From NCBI GenBank assembly GCA_033085395.1, contig JANQBS010000180.1, positions 1 to 64,000 on the forward strand: 64,000 bases of DNA. Reading direction: 5' to 3'. Below the pieces are notes generated by a model, which was not told where the DNA came from, did not search any database, and saw only the letters and a list, made by a program, of their open reading frames with translations. Of this stretch, positions 9,636 through 20,350 are shown in pieces; position 1 is the stretch's first letter; every line of letters begins with the position of its first letter. The stretch comes from Xanthoparmelia taractica. Its lineage: Eukaryota > Ascomycota > Lecanoromycetes > Lecanorales > Parmeliaceae. Made by a program: the position numbers and the translations under genes.

Positions 9636-11640
9636 ACTGTTTGATTCTAGGACCTGGAACTTGTGGTGATGATGCTGGTGGGTTAAACAGGAACACTTGC
9701 TCGGTGCCGTGTCCGTAGAAAGTGTTGTAGAAGGATTTCAGTGTCGAAGATGGCCGAAAGTGATTTAGTATTGCAATGAATACCAAGAGTGTTATATGGA
9801 CTCCTGACGTCCATCACAAGACCTTGCTCCCAAGACGCCCCCCAAATACGCAGCGAAGAAGGACCAAATGGGCTGAGAGAGTCAACTCCGAAGCCAAGGT
9901 CGAACTAGGTTTCGTGGGCGAGGCAAATATTCCTATGTCAAGAAGTGAAGTTATGAATCGATTATAAGAATAATAAAGGCGATCAGGGGTATGCTAATGA
10001 GACATTGAACGAGTCTGAAACATTTCGAGGTCTTAATTTTAGGCTTCTCACCTGGGCGATACCTCAACCAATAAGTGATTATCGGGCGGTTCAACTGTTC
10101 CCAAAGTCACCTTTCTCGCTGTAGTACGTTCATCACCCAGACTTTGCGCGGTGTCTGCCCTGACTAATTGCTCATAACAAGGATCACCCGCTGTGTCGGT
10201 ATGCTGTTCGTTTGTCACTTTTTCAATGGGAGAACCTATCGTAGGAGAAACCCAGACGCCCAATGGGTACGCTTCTTGAGGTTCCTGTCCGAAAAGGCGA
10301 CTAGGGTGGGTGCGCTGTTTATTGGCGGGCTTTGCAACGTTTGTGCTTTGACCAATATCAGAGTCTCGGTCTCGTTTCCTTTATCGATCGATCATAGTAG
10401 ACCTCAATTACGGCGATGAGCAGCAGTACTGCAGCATCCAAGGTCTGATTTGACTAATTCGCTAAGCGTTCTCTGCCGCGAGTATTCCGTAAAGTTCTTG
10501 TGCCCACATATCCTTCAAGGTTCACACCATCTGCTTCTGCGAGATTTGTTCTCATCACGTTTACCGAAATCATACAAGGAATGGGCACTTGCAGAGAGGA
10601 GATGCAATCAACTCGAAGCCGAGGGTTTTAGGAATGAGGGGTAAAGCTCCATGCAAGCTGACGTGATGGAGCACTTAGCTAAGTAGATACATTCGCATTT
10701 GTACCTACCTGGCGCTACGCTAATGAGCAAGAAATGTCACGTAGGTGCTTGAATCTTTGATCGAGAGCCTTTCGAGGTACAGTGCTGCTGCTTGCGCGAT
10801 ATAGCTCAAGGAGTTAGGTTAATCTTGCATTCCACCTTCATCCATGCGAATATCTCCCGAGATCAAGAGCAAGCCGACTAAACTCACGTCAGCAAGGTAT
10901 TGGAAGTGTGGCTTTGCTGATCGAGGGTTCCAAATTGAGCGAAGTCGAAACACGTAGTTTCGGAGTTGATCTTTCTTCAACTACTCAACGTGCTCTTAAT
11001 GCTCAGAGAGTTGTACGATAATTTAATGAGGTTTATAGATGAACGGTGTTCTGCTTGTCACCCCGAGATGCCAAGACCGCCAAGAGGCTAGCTGCACTAG
11101 CTGCTTTTCGAACATCTTATTGCTCATCTTTTCCTCACCTTCTGACAATCCTCGTTCTTCGCTTCCCATTATTGCTCCGCGAGATGATTACTGAAGTAGA
11201 GCGAAGACTCTACAGCAAACGGTCAGTGATCCAGATCTGGAGAGATGCGCAAATGGAACCATCGGATTAAGTCAGTTATTCGAAGATAACGACAGCAATC
11301 CCAGGAAGAGCTCCACCGAGCAAAGGTGTACATCTGGGGAGTAAGTCAACTTCGTCCAAGGCGTACTCCAACACTACAATCTTACAGAGTCCTCGCACTC
11401 TCACGAATGTGTCCTGAATCATCAATCAGGTCATAGAGACCGGTAGCCTACTATCGGCTCCAGCAAGCCCGAGAGCTCTCAGCTCATTTGCCTTATCAGT
11501 GCTTAGGGATTCGTCGCTGTCAGCGTCCTCAGCAGTCTTCTGCAACATGGTAAGATTGTCCGTAGTACCGTTCGCAGCAATACAAATGCTAAGAAATCCG
11601 CAGGACACATTCCTCCTCCTAAGTCACGACGACTGTCGCT
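9636..11640. other. Intergenic, no gene recognised
   Basis: No convincing gene. A + strand frame ending at 10644 (…KSYKEWALAERRCNQLEAEG) looks like a natural protein tail but has no recognisable upstream part. It may be an eroded exon. Confidence 0.4.
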
Positions 11641-12418
11641 CTTCCTTTTCTATTGTACGCGACGTCGCAGCTATAAAAAACATCCGATTGCGTACCCCAC
11701 ACGGATCCTCCCTTCGTAATGCAAATTGAAAATAACGACCGCAACCTCATCGACCCTACCATTAAAGGCACAACATCAATACTATACCGATGGAATCGTT
11801 CGCTCCCAGGTCAAACATCTCGTCACTACCGCACCCTTCTCAGCTATCGTTGACCCAAGCCAAGGCGCTCGGTCAGGCTATTTTACGTGAGAAATAATGG
11901 AACCTAGTCTCCTGTGAATAGACAAAGAGTGGGGATGGATAACGGCATACTGCGTAAGCAAGATGTCTGTGGAAAAAGGCCGCTTGCGGTTTTATCAAGG
12001 ACGAGGAGCCCCCCTTGACTATGAGGCGAGCCGGGACCATTTGAACACTGGGAGTGCGGATATAGACTGGCTGGTGGACGGTAGTCCGAAAGAGCTGGTC
12101 CTCCAGCTTCCTCTACTTTCGAGAAACTGTTGTGACGTCGGAGATGTCCGTGTCAGAACCTATGAGAACCTATGGGCGGTCGCTACTTCATCGTCACCGG
12201 CAGCTTCCAATCCACAGAACTCTGTAAGGTCATCAAGACTGCTTTGCCCGTCTGTGCCTCAAAGGTGCCAGAACCTCCGTTGACGGAGAAGGTAGAGACA
12301 TTCAAGGTCAACGTCAAGCACGCAAGGAAAGACTTGGGACGTGCACTTCACCCTGCTTGACCAGACTATTGGTGAAGCTGCCAAGAGCCTGACGAAACAT
12401 CAGAAAGCGAACGCTTGA
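11641..12418 (+). pseudogene. Decayed NAD(P)-dependent extended SDR (Gre2 / dihydroflavonol-reductase type)
   Basis: Family blocks appear in order but in different frames. They are NDRNLIDPTIKGTTSIL (about 11.73-11.79 kb), VKHLVTTAPFSAIVDPSQGA (about 11.80-11.87 kb), the catalytic YxxxK as AYCVSK (about 11.95 kb), then FIKDEEPP. YFIVTGSFQSTELCKVIKTA follows (from 12173), and the usual C-terminal helix DQTIGEAAKSL is near 12.37 kb. Stops (TGA just after SGYFT, and another before the YxxxK block) and at least three frame changes separate them. The Rossmann GxxGxxG start is not visible. The intact ancestor would have reduced aldehydes or ketones with NADPH. Confidence 0.72.
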
Positions 12419-12716
12419 ACGATGAGGGGTAAAGTAACACATGTCACTATGGTACTAAACGATGTAGACCAGATAGTAGAGGATTCGTCGTAATATTCCC
12501 CGTAAACTTAACATACTTGATCGGTTCCCGACACATGTCTCAACGATTGGTCCAATATCCTTTTCGGATACGTGCATGAGGTACGTACCCAGGCTCAATC
12601 CTGTGTGAACGCACACTGAATCTCCTGTGCAACTCAAGCTTATGTACCATCTCTTGATACAAATTGTAACAACGCCCAAACAATATCGACCTCGTCTCAG
12701 ATCAAAGCTACAGATA

Positions 12717-14790
12717 TGCCCAAAAGGGGTGGGAAAGTTCGTCGCAAGCGCCCCAACAAGGATCAAAACGAGAGGGACAGCGGGCAACTATTTCCACTTT
12801 GATTGGGCTGGTATATGCGGGTCTGGCCAAGAATTTGTGGATACGACTTGTCTTCTGTCCTTGCTGTGCAACCAGCTGAGAGAAGATAATGTGGATGAGG
12901 GTGATGACGAAAATCACGTTGATGAAGAAAACGAACAAGACGAGATTAGTGACGAGGACCTAGCGCCATGGGACTCCTAGATACGTGATAAAGAGGACTT
13001 AGAGTAGCTTCATATGGCTCGGCCACGACTGAGAAACCGCTTTTTGGATCGTCTGGCAGAAGTTCTGGCGCGGGTCAAAGGAAAGCCTGATGAGGTAACA
13101 AGTGCGTACATGACCGAAGCTGAAGACGATGAGGGCAACCAGCGAGTCAAATACGTGTCGCAAAGAATAAAGGACTTTCCAAAGGTGATTCAGGATATCT
13201 ACTCAAGCTAGGTTATCACTTAAAGCAGATCACACGAGGTGGTAAGTTGGCGACTCATAAGATACTTCTCAGCTGAAATTGTTCTGCTAGAGCTCGGCGA
13301 CGACGATGCGCATAGTGTTTTGCTGAGACGAACCCTCGCCTACGCTCGTCCTCGAATAGATTACTACATCGACGTCTTGCAGCATGAGTTCCATCCCCAC
13401 GACCAAACACGGTCGCAACCTCTCTCAAGTTTGGCGACCTTCATTTTGCTGAACAAGGACCGGACAAATACGCTGCCTTGGTCGTATGAGCCTTGGAAGC
13501 AGTATCAACGTCCAATCCAGCCGATTGAAGCTGAGGCAGAGGCAGAAGAAGACGATGCTCAATCCCTCAGTTGCGAGGGTAAGCATGGTGAACAAGAGGA
13601 GATTGAGGGGAATGCCGAGGCTATGTTCCAGAAGGCACTTCAATTCTCTCGAAGTCCGGTCCTAGTCTTGGACTAAAGGCTTGCCGAACTGATTGAATCT
13701 ACTTATACCTTCTAGAAAGATCTACGAAGTTAAATGGCATTGGGAAGCTGTTTTACTAGATACTTTCCAGACCGTATAAAGGGTGCTGCGGGAGCGTGAC
13801 GTGCATTGCTCTTCCTATGCAGATTCCATGCAGCTGTTTCAACATTCATTGAAGCGGCCAAGGTCCTATCCTCGTTTCGTAGGATCTCCTTACCGGCTCT
13901 AGGAACCTACAGCACACCATCTGAGGCTGCTGGGATACCTACATGCACAATCGCCGATGCTCTAAAAAAGCTGGGTGCCCCAAATAGCATTACGCTAGTG
14001 GAAGAGCGTTTTGTGAGACGAAATCGATCGATGAAAGATGCCGGCATACTATTCAACGATTTGCGTTGTGAACCTTGTCGTGTCCACGCAGAAGTACAAG
14101 TGGTCCATGAGTGCGAAAGTCGACGAGCGAAAGGGGCTGACGCTGGACGGGTGCATCGCTACATCGGGAGCAGCAAGCTATGCTGTTACCTTTGCTCGTC
14201 ATTTATCAGAGGGCATGGTTTCTTCAATTATCGAGGATGTCACTGGATAATCTATCACCAATGGCTGGTCCCAACGGCTTTTGCGGCGGCGCAAACGACC
14301 CGTATATTTGAAGAGACCCTTCGCGGCGTGTTTAAAGAAATGAAGGGACATGTAAGGTCGCTCATGGAAGGAGAAGAACTACCTTCAAAGGAGCCCCCTA
14401 GGCCCGGGACAACGCTCGATATATCTAGCACAGCGACCGTATCATCCCGCGACTTGTCTGAAATGACTTTAAAATCTCCGTGGTCGGAACGTATGTTCAA
14501 GAGGTACGCAGACCCTTTACGAGGCTCTTTCCGGTCGATTGTATAGCTAATTCTTCGCCTACAGGTTTTATGGACCCACGGCCTCACAAGATGCCATTCT
14601 GCTAGTTCCACTGCTCGACAAGCCTGGCCTCGTGACTATCAGCCGTGAGGGACGTTTCATGGAAATGTCATTTGAGGATGCTGAAAAATACAAGGATAAA
14701 TTCGAGAGGCGTAAACTCTTACCAAGTCTTAAGAACATCACTGTCCAGCGGCGTTGTCACTTCGATAATGTGCCGGACAGGCCTGGATAG
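12717..14790 (+). pseudogene. OTT_1508-like deaminase family gene, 5' half decayed, 3' half well preserved
   Basis: The 3' part reads cleanly: exon from about 13827 to 14503, a 61-nt intron (14504-14564, donor GTACGC, acceptor CTACAG) and last exon 14565-14790. It contains the zinc-deaminase core: HAEVQ at about 14085 and SSKLCCYLC at about 14171-14195, matching HAE and CxxC, then the conserved tail. Upstream blocks of the same family are present (RNRFLDRLAEVLARVKGK from 13035; KWHWEAVLLDTFQTV and VLRERDVHCSSYAD at 13.73-13.82 kb). They are broken by stops at 12978, 13209, 13674 and 13777. A one-base frameshift at about 13822-13826 separates SSYAD from FHAAVSTF. Some stops could lie in introns; the 13777 stop and the frameshift are hard to explain that way. 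The function of fungal members is not established; deaminase folds of this type occur in polymorphic toxin systems. Confidence 0.72.
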
Positions 14791-14834
14791 ATTTCGGGTG
14801 CTGTTATTGCCGAGATGAGCCATGGAAGATCCAC

Positions 14835-15425
14835 ATGCGACGCAGGTATCTCCTGTTGGCATTATCAGCGACGTTAGAAGAGATAGCAACTTTCTGGAAC
14901 TCGCAAAACCGGTTGGATGGTCTCTTCAGCCAAAAGAGAATCATCGTTACCGACTTCGAGCGTGAGGGTATAATTTTTGGCAGGCCGACGAGAATGGACC
15001 TTGGAGTTTACCGCCTTATGCTGGAGATTGACCACATACACAGAGGACCGATCTGCGCATACGGACATACATTCAAGTCAAGCCACAAGGAGTTCCCCGA
15101 GTCATGCCTGAGCGTCGAGACTGTCGTTGATTATGGTTTCGATAAACTTAATCCATGGGAGCGGTGGCACATGATGCTTCTCTATCAGGAACCGTTTGAT
15201 GTCCCAACATTTGACGCACGTGAGATGCTTGCTGCGAGACGCAGTGCCGATGATGGGGCTTTTCAGAACTACATCGAGAAGATGGTGGACGTGAAGAAGT
15301 ACTGGAATACCTACAAAGCAGACCTGTTGTTTCCAAACTTGCGCGGCCGTATGGATTGGGAAAGGAGCCAGATCCCCTCGTGCTATTGCATCAGCAACTG
15401 TGACTACTTATGGCCCCTTGGATAG
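14835..15425 (+). CDS. Hypothetical protein, 196 residues
   Basis: An open frame of 196 codons beginning at an ATG 44 bp after the stop of the deaminase-family gene. It has even amino-acid composition, for example NPWERWHMMLLYQEPFDVP, and no low complexity, which argues for real coding origin. I recognise no domain. An alternative ATG at 14822 opens another frame that soon closes, so the true N-terminus may need an intron. It could be a neighbouring gene or a further eroded portion of the locus before it. Confidence 0.4.
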   Translation: MRRRYLLLALSATLEEIATFWNSQNRLDGLFSQKRIIVTDFEREGIIFGRPTRMDLGVYRLMLEIDHIHRGPICAYGHTFKSSHKEFPESCLSVETVVDYGFDKLNPWERWHMMLLYQEPFDVPTFDAREMLAARRSADDGAFQNYIEKMVDVKKYWNTYKADLLFPNLRGRMDWERSQIPSCYCISNCDYLWPLG

Positions 15426-15840
15426 ACCTGGAAGGCCTCACTGAGGACGCTATCTTGTCAAGTTTGACAGTAGATTCTACTGGACCTACTCCTTCATGTC
15501 TGTATCCGGGTCATGTCGATGCGCTTCGCCGGATTGGGCCTTGCGACATTTCAGTCTCAAATTCCCTCACTTCTTTCTGTTGGGATTGCCAAGCTCATCG
15601 AGGAATGGCATTCTCCACTCACTAAGCATCTCTTATTGGTCAAGAGGCCGTATCATTACCCCGGCAATCAACTTGGCAAGTAAGCCATAGAAGGCCCAGA
15701 CGCAAGAAGGGAAGGTAGGAAATCTGTCAAGTATGAGAATACTTCCCTAGATTAATTTCTTTTCATCTACAAGACCTGCAACGGACAAAAGGTAACCCGA
15801 ATCACATCTCATCCAAAATCACAATTCATTCAAATTCACA
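15426..15840. other. Intergenic, probable promoter of the following secreted gene
   Basis: No domain seen. The last 60 bases are C/A-rich (ATCACATCTCATCCAAAATC, then repeated ATTCATTCAAATTCACA) directly before the ATG, typical of fungal leader sequence. Confidence 0.4.
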
Positions 15841-16527
15841 ATGGTGTTCGTCCTTAGCGTCATTGGAGCCCTAGCTCTCTTCACCCCAACCCTCGCCGCC
15901 GTCACACCCGCCCAGGTCGAAGCCGGCAAAGTCGAGGGTTTCACCGCCGGCAACATCGCATCTCACCTGGGCGACTACCTCCTCAGCACCTTCTGCTTCT
16001 GCAACGTCCCCACACCCGTCCCCCAGCAGTACAGCGAAGCCAACTACCTCCAATTCGAATACTACAACTTCCACCAAAACACCACCTTCATCCTCGACCA
16101 CCTCTGCCTCGCAGACCAGGACTCCAACACCACCTGCTTCGCGCCCCGCACAGGCGACGGCCTGGCCCGCTCCAGCGGCGTCGACTGGGAAGGCCCCATC
16201 TGCCGCACCTGGTACAAAGCCGGCAACATGGAAACCCAAGAGTGGAGCGACGAATTGTGCTACAAGCCCGCCGAGAGCTTCTGGGGTCGTTGGCGCGAGT
16301 TCCGTCTGCCGGGCCCGGACGTGCTCAAGTTCAATGGGCAGAAGAGACGTCTGGATTTGGTGGGGGGGCAGGGCCCGAGGCTGAGGAGTAAGGAGGAAGC
16401 GGAGGATTCGTGCGCGGTTTTGTGCGATGAGCATGCGGGAATGGAGGTGCTGAGGGGGAATGATAGGGCGCAGAGCCATGTTGTTGCACATGAGGATATG
16501 GATGATATGTGTCCGCATTGTCAGTGA
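15841..16527 (+). CDS. Secreted Cys-rich protein, candidate effector
   Basis: Single-exon frame of 228 residues. Residues 1-20 (MVFVLSVIGALALFTPTLAA) form a classic signal peptide with an AxA-type end. The mature part has ten cysteines (CFC pair, then singles, a CAVLC pair and CPHC near the end) and two N-glycosylation sequons (NTT). The sequence is rich in C at third positions, unlike the decayed genes to its left, so it is probably well expressed. I recognise no catalytic domain. Size, cysteine content and secretion fit fungal effector-like or cell-wall proteins; that role is inference. Confidence 0.75.
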   Translation: MVFVLSVIGALALFTPTLAAVTPAQVEAGKVEGFTAGNIASHLGDYLLSTFCFCNVPTPVPQQYSEANYLQFEYYNFHQNTTFILDHLCLADQDSNTTCFAPRTGDGLARSSGVDWEGPICRTWYKAGNMETQEWSDELCYKPAESFWGRWREFRLPGPDVLKFNGQKRRLDLVGGQGPRLRSKEEAEDSCAVLCDEHAGMEVLRGNDRAQSHVVAHEDMDDMCPHCQ

Positions 16528-16863
16528 GTGGGTGATGGAGAAGTGGATGATGATGACGCTGGTAGCGGGGATGTTCGCTATCGTATGGCTAAGAATGTGT
16601 TTGGTGATGAGATGGGAATAAGTATATCGTTCTAATTCTTAATAAAACGCAGAATCAACTAGATATTGATAAAGCCTGCTCTATATATCTACCTGCCGAC
16701 CACCTAACCCCAACTCCCAACCTTCGCATCTCAATAGTGAAGACCCTCAGCCAACCAACTAACGCTTCCGTGGGTAATAACGTCATAATATACATATATA
16801 TACACCGTAACCAATTCCCTAGACCCTCACCAAGGAAATCGACAGAAACCGCCTCAACCCCAC

Positions 16864-17709
16864 TCAATACGAACCCTTCATCTTCACCCTCTCGACCAGC
16901 CTCCCCAGCTTCCTCGCCTGCGCCGTCAACTCAACAAACCCAACCGGCCACCACCACCGCATCCTCCACCCTTCCTCAACCGGCAACCTCTCCTCCCCAA
17001 ACACAGCAGCCATGTACTCCACCGGCACGCTCCACCCCGTCGACCGATCCCCAAACACCATCTGGATCAGCGCCACCTCCCCGAGCCCCATCGCATTCTG
17101 CACATCCCCGAGTTCCAAACCCGGGTTATCGCGCCGCTGCTGCTCGATGCGCTGAGCGCGCAGACGCGCAAAGTCGGCCATGGTTATGTCGACCCCGTTG
17201 TGCGCGCAGGCGAGCATGTCGGCGACGAGATCGGACTGTTTGCTGTGGTTGTCTCCTTGGGCGAAATCGCGGCGGGAGATGGAGACGTCGTGTTCGATGG
17301 CGCCGTGCCGGTTCAGTTCGTCGAGGTTCAAACACGCGTGGCCGGCGGTGTCGACCTGGCCTTTTGCGCGCACGCCGAATCGGCGGAAAAAGTAGGCGAA
17401 GGGGTGGAGGATGAAGGACAGGATGCCCGCTGATGATGGTGGTGGTGGTGTTGGGGCGTCTTGGCGCTCGAGGTAGGCGGCGCGGGTGAGGACGTGGCGG
17501 ATCGGGAGGCTGATGCCTAGGACTGACATTGCGGATTGGAGGTCTCGGGCGCGGATGGCGCGGCCGGAGCGGGGGATGTAGCCGTGGTTGGCGAGGGTGT
17601 TGACGATGGGGCAGGGGGAGCGGAGGTCGGTGGGGGTTGGGGGGTGGTATTCGCCCTTTTGGGGGATGGGGAGGAAGGGGGTGGTTTCGGTGGGGGTGGG
17701 ATGGGACAT
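16864..17709 (-). CDS. Haem-thiolate peroxidase (chloroperoxidase / peroxygenase family, Peroxidase_2)
   Basis: Uninterrupted frame of 281 residues from ATG at 17709; upstream in-frame sequence has only a TTG. The proximal motif SPCPIVNTLANHGYIPR places the haem-ligating Cys at residue 33, and EHDVSISRRD puts Glu139-His140-Asp141 on the distal side. This PCP/EHD pattern defines the HTP family, which uses peroxide to halogenate or oxygenate small molecules. No signal peptide is visible: Pro-rich residues 1-28 precede the PCP motif, so a cytosolic or non-classically secreted enzyme is suggested. The length fits short-type members. The gene converges toward the secreted gene at 15.8 kb. Confidence 0.85.
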   Translation of the reverse strand: MSHPTPTETTPFLPIPQKGEYHPPTPTDLRSPCPIVNTLANHGYIPRSGRAIRARDLQSAMSVLGISLPIRHVLTRAAYLERQDAPTPPPPSSAGILSFILHPFAYFFRRFGVRAKGQVDTAGHACLNLDELNRHGAIEHDVSISRRDFAQGDNHSKQSDLVADMLACAHNGVDITMADFARLRAQRIEQQRRDNPGLELGDVQNAMGLGEVALIQMVFGDRSTGWSVPVEYMAAVFGEERLPVEEGWRMRWWWPVGFVELTAQARKLGRLVERVKMKGSY

Positions 17710-19275
17710 TGTTGGTTTGTGGGGGGTTTGATGGGATGAGATGTTTTGTGATAATTTTGGGGGCAATGGGGTTTTATGTAGTAATTGTTGGTTTCAGCCG
17801 GTTCGAGGATTTGGTTGGGGCAGTTCTTCAGCTCCATCTCACGTTGGAGAGGCTGTGCAGTTGGGAACAGGAGTGATGCGGTGCGGCGGGGTTGTAGCAG
17901 TGAGCAACTGCGCTCAATGAAACTTTGATGGCACATACCATGTGTTTGAGCAATCTAATTGCTTGAAGAAGTAGTAGTACGACATGATTTTTCAAAGACC
18001 TAGGTTCCAGGGCGCAAGCTCGCCAGAGGCTCAGAGCCGGGAGACAATTGGACCAATGGCCAGAAAGAAGCAACGGCGCGTTCAGATAAATTCATCTTAG
18101 CCTCATGACGGAGTACGCGAGCAAGGCTTTCTCTTTCCTCCTTCATCATTGATGCGATTGGGAGTTTGGGGAAAGTAATCCGTCGGAGGTGACCGAGAAG
18201 TGAGCAAAAAAATCCAAGAATAGAATAGGATAGAATAGCCGAGGAAGTAGCTTAGGGTTAGGGTTAGTCCTGTCCAAATGAAAATACCTTGTCTGACTCT
18301 TCAACCAAGTGGTCATCATACCCTTCGTTCCAGGGAAGAAATACCCCTTCAGCACACTTCGAGTTTGTCAATCTGCTCATTGAAACACGTTTGGACCTAA
18401 AAGTGCGACCATATCGCTGGCTTTAAGCATCCCCAATGAAGGAATTCCTCCTCGGGGACCCAAGCCTCAACTTTTGGGCCGGGCTGACTATATGCAAGAC
18501 GCAGGGGACTCCGGTGGGCTGTATCAAGTAGTTGCGGAAAAGCTCCTGCAACCTCCCACAACCTCCCACCATCATCATCTGTTTCAATCAAAATCCGTAC
18601 ACTGAGGGGTGTTCATCCTGACTACATATTAATGCTTTGCCCCACGGGCGCCGTTTTGGACGCCCAAGTAATGTTTTCTCTTCATCCGAGCCATAAAGAA
18701 AGAATTGATATACCTAGAACCCCTTCGCTTTCGAGGAGCTTCTTACACCATCTTCTTTTGTTTCGCAATAGATTCCCTTTTGCCCTTAAAGTCTTCCAAA
18801 GGTGAAGTACCTCGTACACTTCTCAGCCTTGACGAGCAGACCCCTAACGTCAGTCCAATTGAAAACCGGATACGAGTAGAGAGTCACGGACCGTGTAATA
18901 CATTCCGATTCGCAGAGACGGCTGGTCAATGGCGCCACGGATGGCCATGCAAACGGTCGTACTGACGAGCCGCGAAAGACGTGGAGGGGTTGAATAGTGG
19001 TTTGTCGCTATGGTTCCGAAGGGTTGCGCTCGAATGAGGAGCCACCTGCTCGTGCTGGGGAATAGCGACAACATGCATGTATATGGCTTGCTGTTGCTGG
19101 GCCGGATAAACAGCCTCTTTGTTTGCCATCATGAAAGTCTTTGTCATGTGCGCGCTGTTCGAGCTACTAACCCACACAGAGACCGTCCCAATGTGATGAA
19201 AAGGCGATACCAAATCCCACTACCCAACCCTTCAGTCTCACGGCGTCAATTAAAGACCACTAGAGCACCGAACGC
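17710..19275. other. Intergenic, no gene recognised
   Basis: No conserved frame seen. It holds the telomere-like motif at 18252. The left part is probably the promoter of the peroxidase gene. Confidence 0.45.
18252..18267 (+). repeat. Interstitial telomere-type repeat (TTAGGG)2TTAG
   Basis: TTAGGGTTAGGGTTAG occurs within non-coding DNA. In fungi such teloboxes can be binding sites for Myb/TRF-like proteins or scars of repair events. Orientation is opposite to the CCCTAA pair at 22-33. Confidence 0.6.
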
Positions 19276-20172
19276 TTACGAGGGGAACTCATCTCCCGAC
19301 TCCAGTAGGCCAAAGGATCGAAACAGCTTCCCTCTCTTCGCCATCACCTCAGCATCCCGCTTCAGCATTTCCGCCCCCTCTCGCTCTACATTCTGCTCCA
19401 GTATAGCGGCCAATTCATCTAATTTCCCTACCGCGACATCGATGGGTATATCGGCATAATGGAATGCCGCGATCAGGTAGTCCATACCTTTATAGAACGG
19501 TCGGCCTTGAGCCACTATTGGCCGCGGGAATAAAACTTTCCGGTCGAAAATGAACCGCTCGAGAATGGAATGTTTCTCTTTTCCAACGTCTTTGCGAACA
19601 TTTCTGATATCGTATTCATTACACAGAAGGCCCTTTGGTAAGGAGATTTCCATTAAGATATACGTGTCTGCGGTAGACATTTCAGTCATGCGGTATGAGA
19701 GGGCTCGATATGCCCAAATGACCGTGTCCTTCTCTGTTTCCTCGCCTGATTGGATCCTGCGTATTGTGTTATGGAGGCCGCCGTCGTCGCTGGAATCGTC
19801 GAAGCCACGGTAGCTGTGGAGGTATTCGGCGCCTATGGTAGAAATTGTGCTGATTGGGTTTTTCTTGGAGCCTTTGTTCGAGGTGCTGGGCTCTGTATGG
19901 TCCATTATGCTCTGTTGAACCTCGGTCGCTCGGAACGTGAGACCGTGTTCGGGATTTTCGCAATCGATGTTCGTGACGAGGTAATTGTAGACAGCGTTCC
20001 TGAAGTCCTCAAACAGTTCGTTTTGTTCGTCCGTTATCTCATCGTCGCCATCGGGATAGATCAGAGGATCTTTGGTAGCTCCCACGAGAGTCAGTTTGTC
20101 CACCAGTGCGTTTGTGTACATGGAACCACAGGGAGGGTGTCTGGAGATGGAAATCTTCCTTGTTTGACTCAT
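19276..20172 (-). CDS. Hypothetical protein, 298 residues
   Basis: Uninterrupted frame of 298 codons from ATG at 20172, mixed alpha/beta composition with no low complexity and no signal peptide. I recognise no domain. The C-terminal third (DELAAILEQNVEREGAEMLK) is predicted helical or coiled. A possible extra 5' exon lies at 20223-20350: a 40-nt GT..AG segment (20183-20222) would join it in frame just upstream of the present ATG and add about 45 residues. The intron would be unusually short, so I keep the downstream start. Confidence 0.55.
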   Translation of the reverse strand: MSQTRKISISRHPPCGSMYTNALVDKLTLVGATKDPLIYPDGDDEITDEQNELFEDFRNAVYNYLVTNIDCENPEHGLTFRATEVQQSIMDHTEPSTSNKGSKKNPISTISTIGAEYLHSYRGFDDSSDDGGLHNTIRRIQSGEETEKDTVIWAYRALSYRMTEMSTADTYILMEISLPKGLLCNEYDIRNVRKDVGKEKHSILERFIFDRKVLFPRPIVAQGRPFYKGMDYLIAAFHYADIPIDVAVGKLDELAAILEQNVEREGAEMLKRDAEVMAKRGKLFRSFGLLESGDEFPS

Positions 20173-20350
20173 TCTCTCCGGGCTGAATTAAGATTACAGG
20201 CTAGGTTCCCTTCGACTTTGACAAGATGCTGAGGTCGGGGACCTTGGTGAATGAGACTTGATAAACGACTTTGCCTTTGAAATTGGGCCGCGCTATGGTA
20301 ATAAGCCCGTGATATGGATCAGGAACGCGGTCCGGTTGAGCGGACTTCAT

